From: a bacterium
GTDB taxonomy: Bacteria > Verrucomicrobiota > Verrucomicrobiia > Limisphaerales > J093
Assembly: GCA_021784265.1 (NCBI GenBank)
Contig: JAJXTA010000284.1
Span: forward strand, 1 to 5,210
DNA: 5,210 nucleotides
Reading direction: 5' to 3'
Part shown: positions 4,927 to 5,210 of the stretch, one piece after another
Position numbering within the stretch: the first letter of the stretch is position 1
How the letters are laid out: every line of letters begins with the position of its first letter
Made by a program: the position numbers and the translations under genes
The notes under the pieces: model-generated
What the model was told of the DNA's origin: nothing
The model's input: only the letters and a program-made list of their open reading frames with translations
Databases searched by the model: none

Positions 4927-5210
4927 ATGACCCATCCGTTGCATCATATCACCGCGTTCGAGCCGGTAGGCGGATATCGGCTTCGCCTTTGGTTCGAGGA
5001 CGGTTTGCGGCGGGTGATCGTCCTCGAACCTCTGCTGCGGGGAGAGCTCTATGGACCCCTACGCCAGCCGGCGGTATTTGGAACGGTCCGGCTTGAGCCG
5101 GAGTTTGGCACGCTGGTGTGGGCCAACGGTGCGGATTTCGACCCGTCGATGCTGCACGATTGGCCGGAGAATGAGCCTGCCTGGCGCGCGATGGTGGCAC
5201 AGTGGGAACG
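4927..5210 (+). CDS. DUF2442 family protein, 3' end at or beyond the window edge
   Basis: The frame is open from ATG 4927 to the end of the window (94 codons plus two bases) with no stop. The protein begins MTHPLHHITAFEPV, followed by GGYRLRLWFEDG (about residues 15-26), LEPLLRGELYGPLRQPAVF and FGTLVWANGADFDP (about 60-73), then LHDWPENEPAWRAMVAQW. These are the ordered hallmarks of DUF2442, a small family of about 80-100 residues, so the stop is probably very close to the window edge. It follows the DUF4160 frame by 9 bases, consistent with a two-gene operon; in such pairs DUF2442 is the presumed antitoxin. No biochemical function is established that I can state. GGGTGG abuts the ATG, which is too close for an ideal ribosome binding site, so coupling to the upstream gene may matter. 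Confidence 0.85.
   Translation, partial: MTHPLHHITAFEPVGGYRLRLWFEDGLRRVIVLEPLLRGELYGPLRQPAVFGTVRLEPEFGTLVWANGADFDPSMLHDWPENEPAWRAMVAQWE

Noticed and set aside
4745..4930. 61-codon + frame overlapping the end of the DUF4160 frame
   Set aside because: It is out of frame with the recognisable DUF4160 sequence and has no family features of its own.

Overview
The window is GC-rich bacterial DNA with every supported gene on the + strand. A GDP-heptose pathway for surface glycans suggests a bacterium that decorates an LPS, capsule or S-layer. The style (domain-fused sugar genes, many GTG starts, a short AT-richer purine/pyrimidine-skewed spacer, toxin-antitoxin debris) would fit a Verrucomicrobiota/PVC-type or similar environmental Gram-negative. 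That assignment is an impression; no marker gene is present.

Positions 1-2061 hold the end of a heptose-nucleotide operon. The first protein (5' end outside the window) fuses a sugar-1-phosphate nucleotidyltransferase (HddC-like) to a GmhB-type HAD-IIIA phosphatase. It overlaps by four bases (GTGA) a GHMP kinase of the HddA type (D-glycero-alpha-D-manno-heptose-7-phosphate kinase). Together they cover the kinase, phosphatase and nucleotidyltransferase steps from heptose 7-phosphate to NDP-heptose; only the GmhA isomerase step is not seen here.

Positions 2062-5210 look like an accessory hotspot of toxin-antitoxin-like modules in different states of preservation. In order they are: a weak relic resembling a DUF433/DUF5615 pair (about 2090-2332); an intact MNT/HEPN pair (2430-3180) with a terminator directly after it; a gene-poor stretch (3181-3605) with a strong 15-bp hairpin, a promoter-like pair of boxes and a possible C-terminal scrap of a second nucleotidyltransferase; a full-length Rpn-family PD-(D/E)XK nuclease (3606-4583) with an in-frame 12-bp tandem repeat; and a DUF4160/DUF2442 pair. 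In that last pair the DUF4160 gene carries an in-frame TGA and lacks a normal start codon. The DUF2442 gene is open to the window edge.

The main points for follow-up are the bifunctional heptose enzyme, the HEPN toxin whose usual RxxxxHxY tyrosine is serine, the possible internal translation start in the Rpn gene, and the TGA-interrupted DUF4160 gene.
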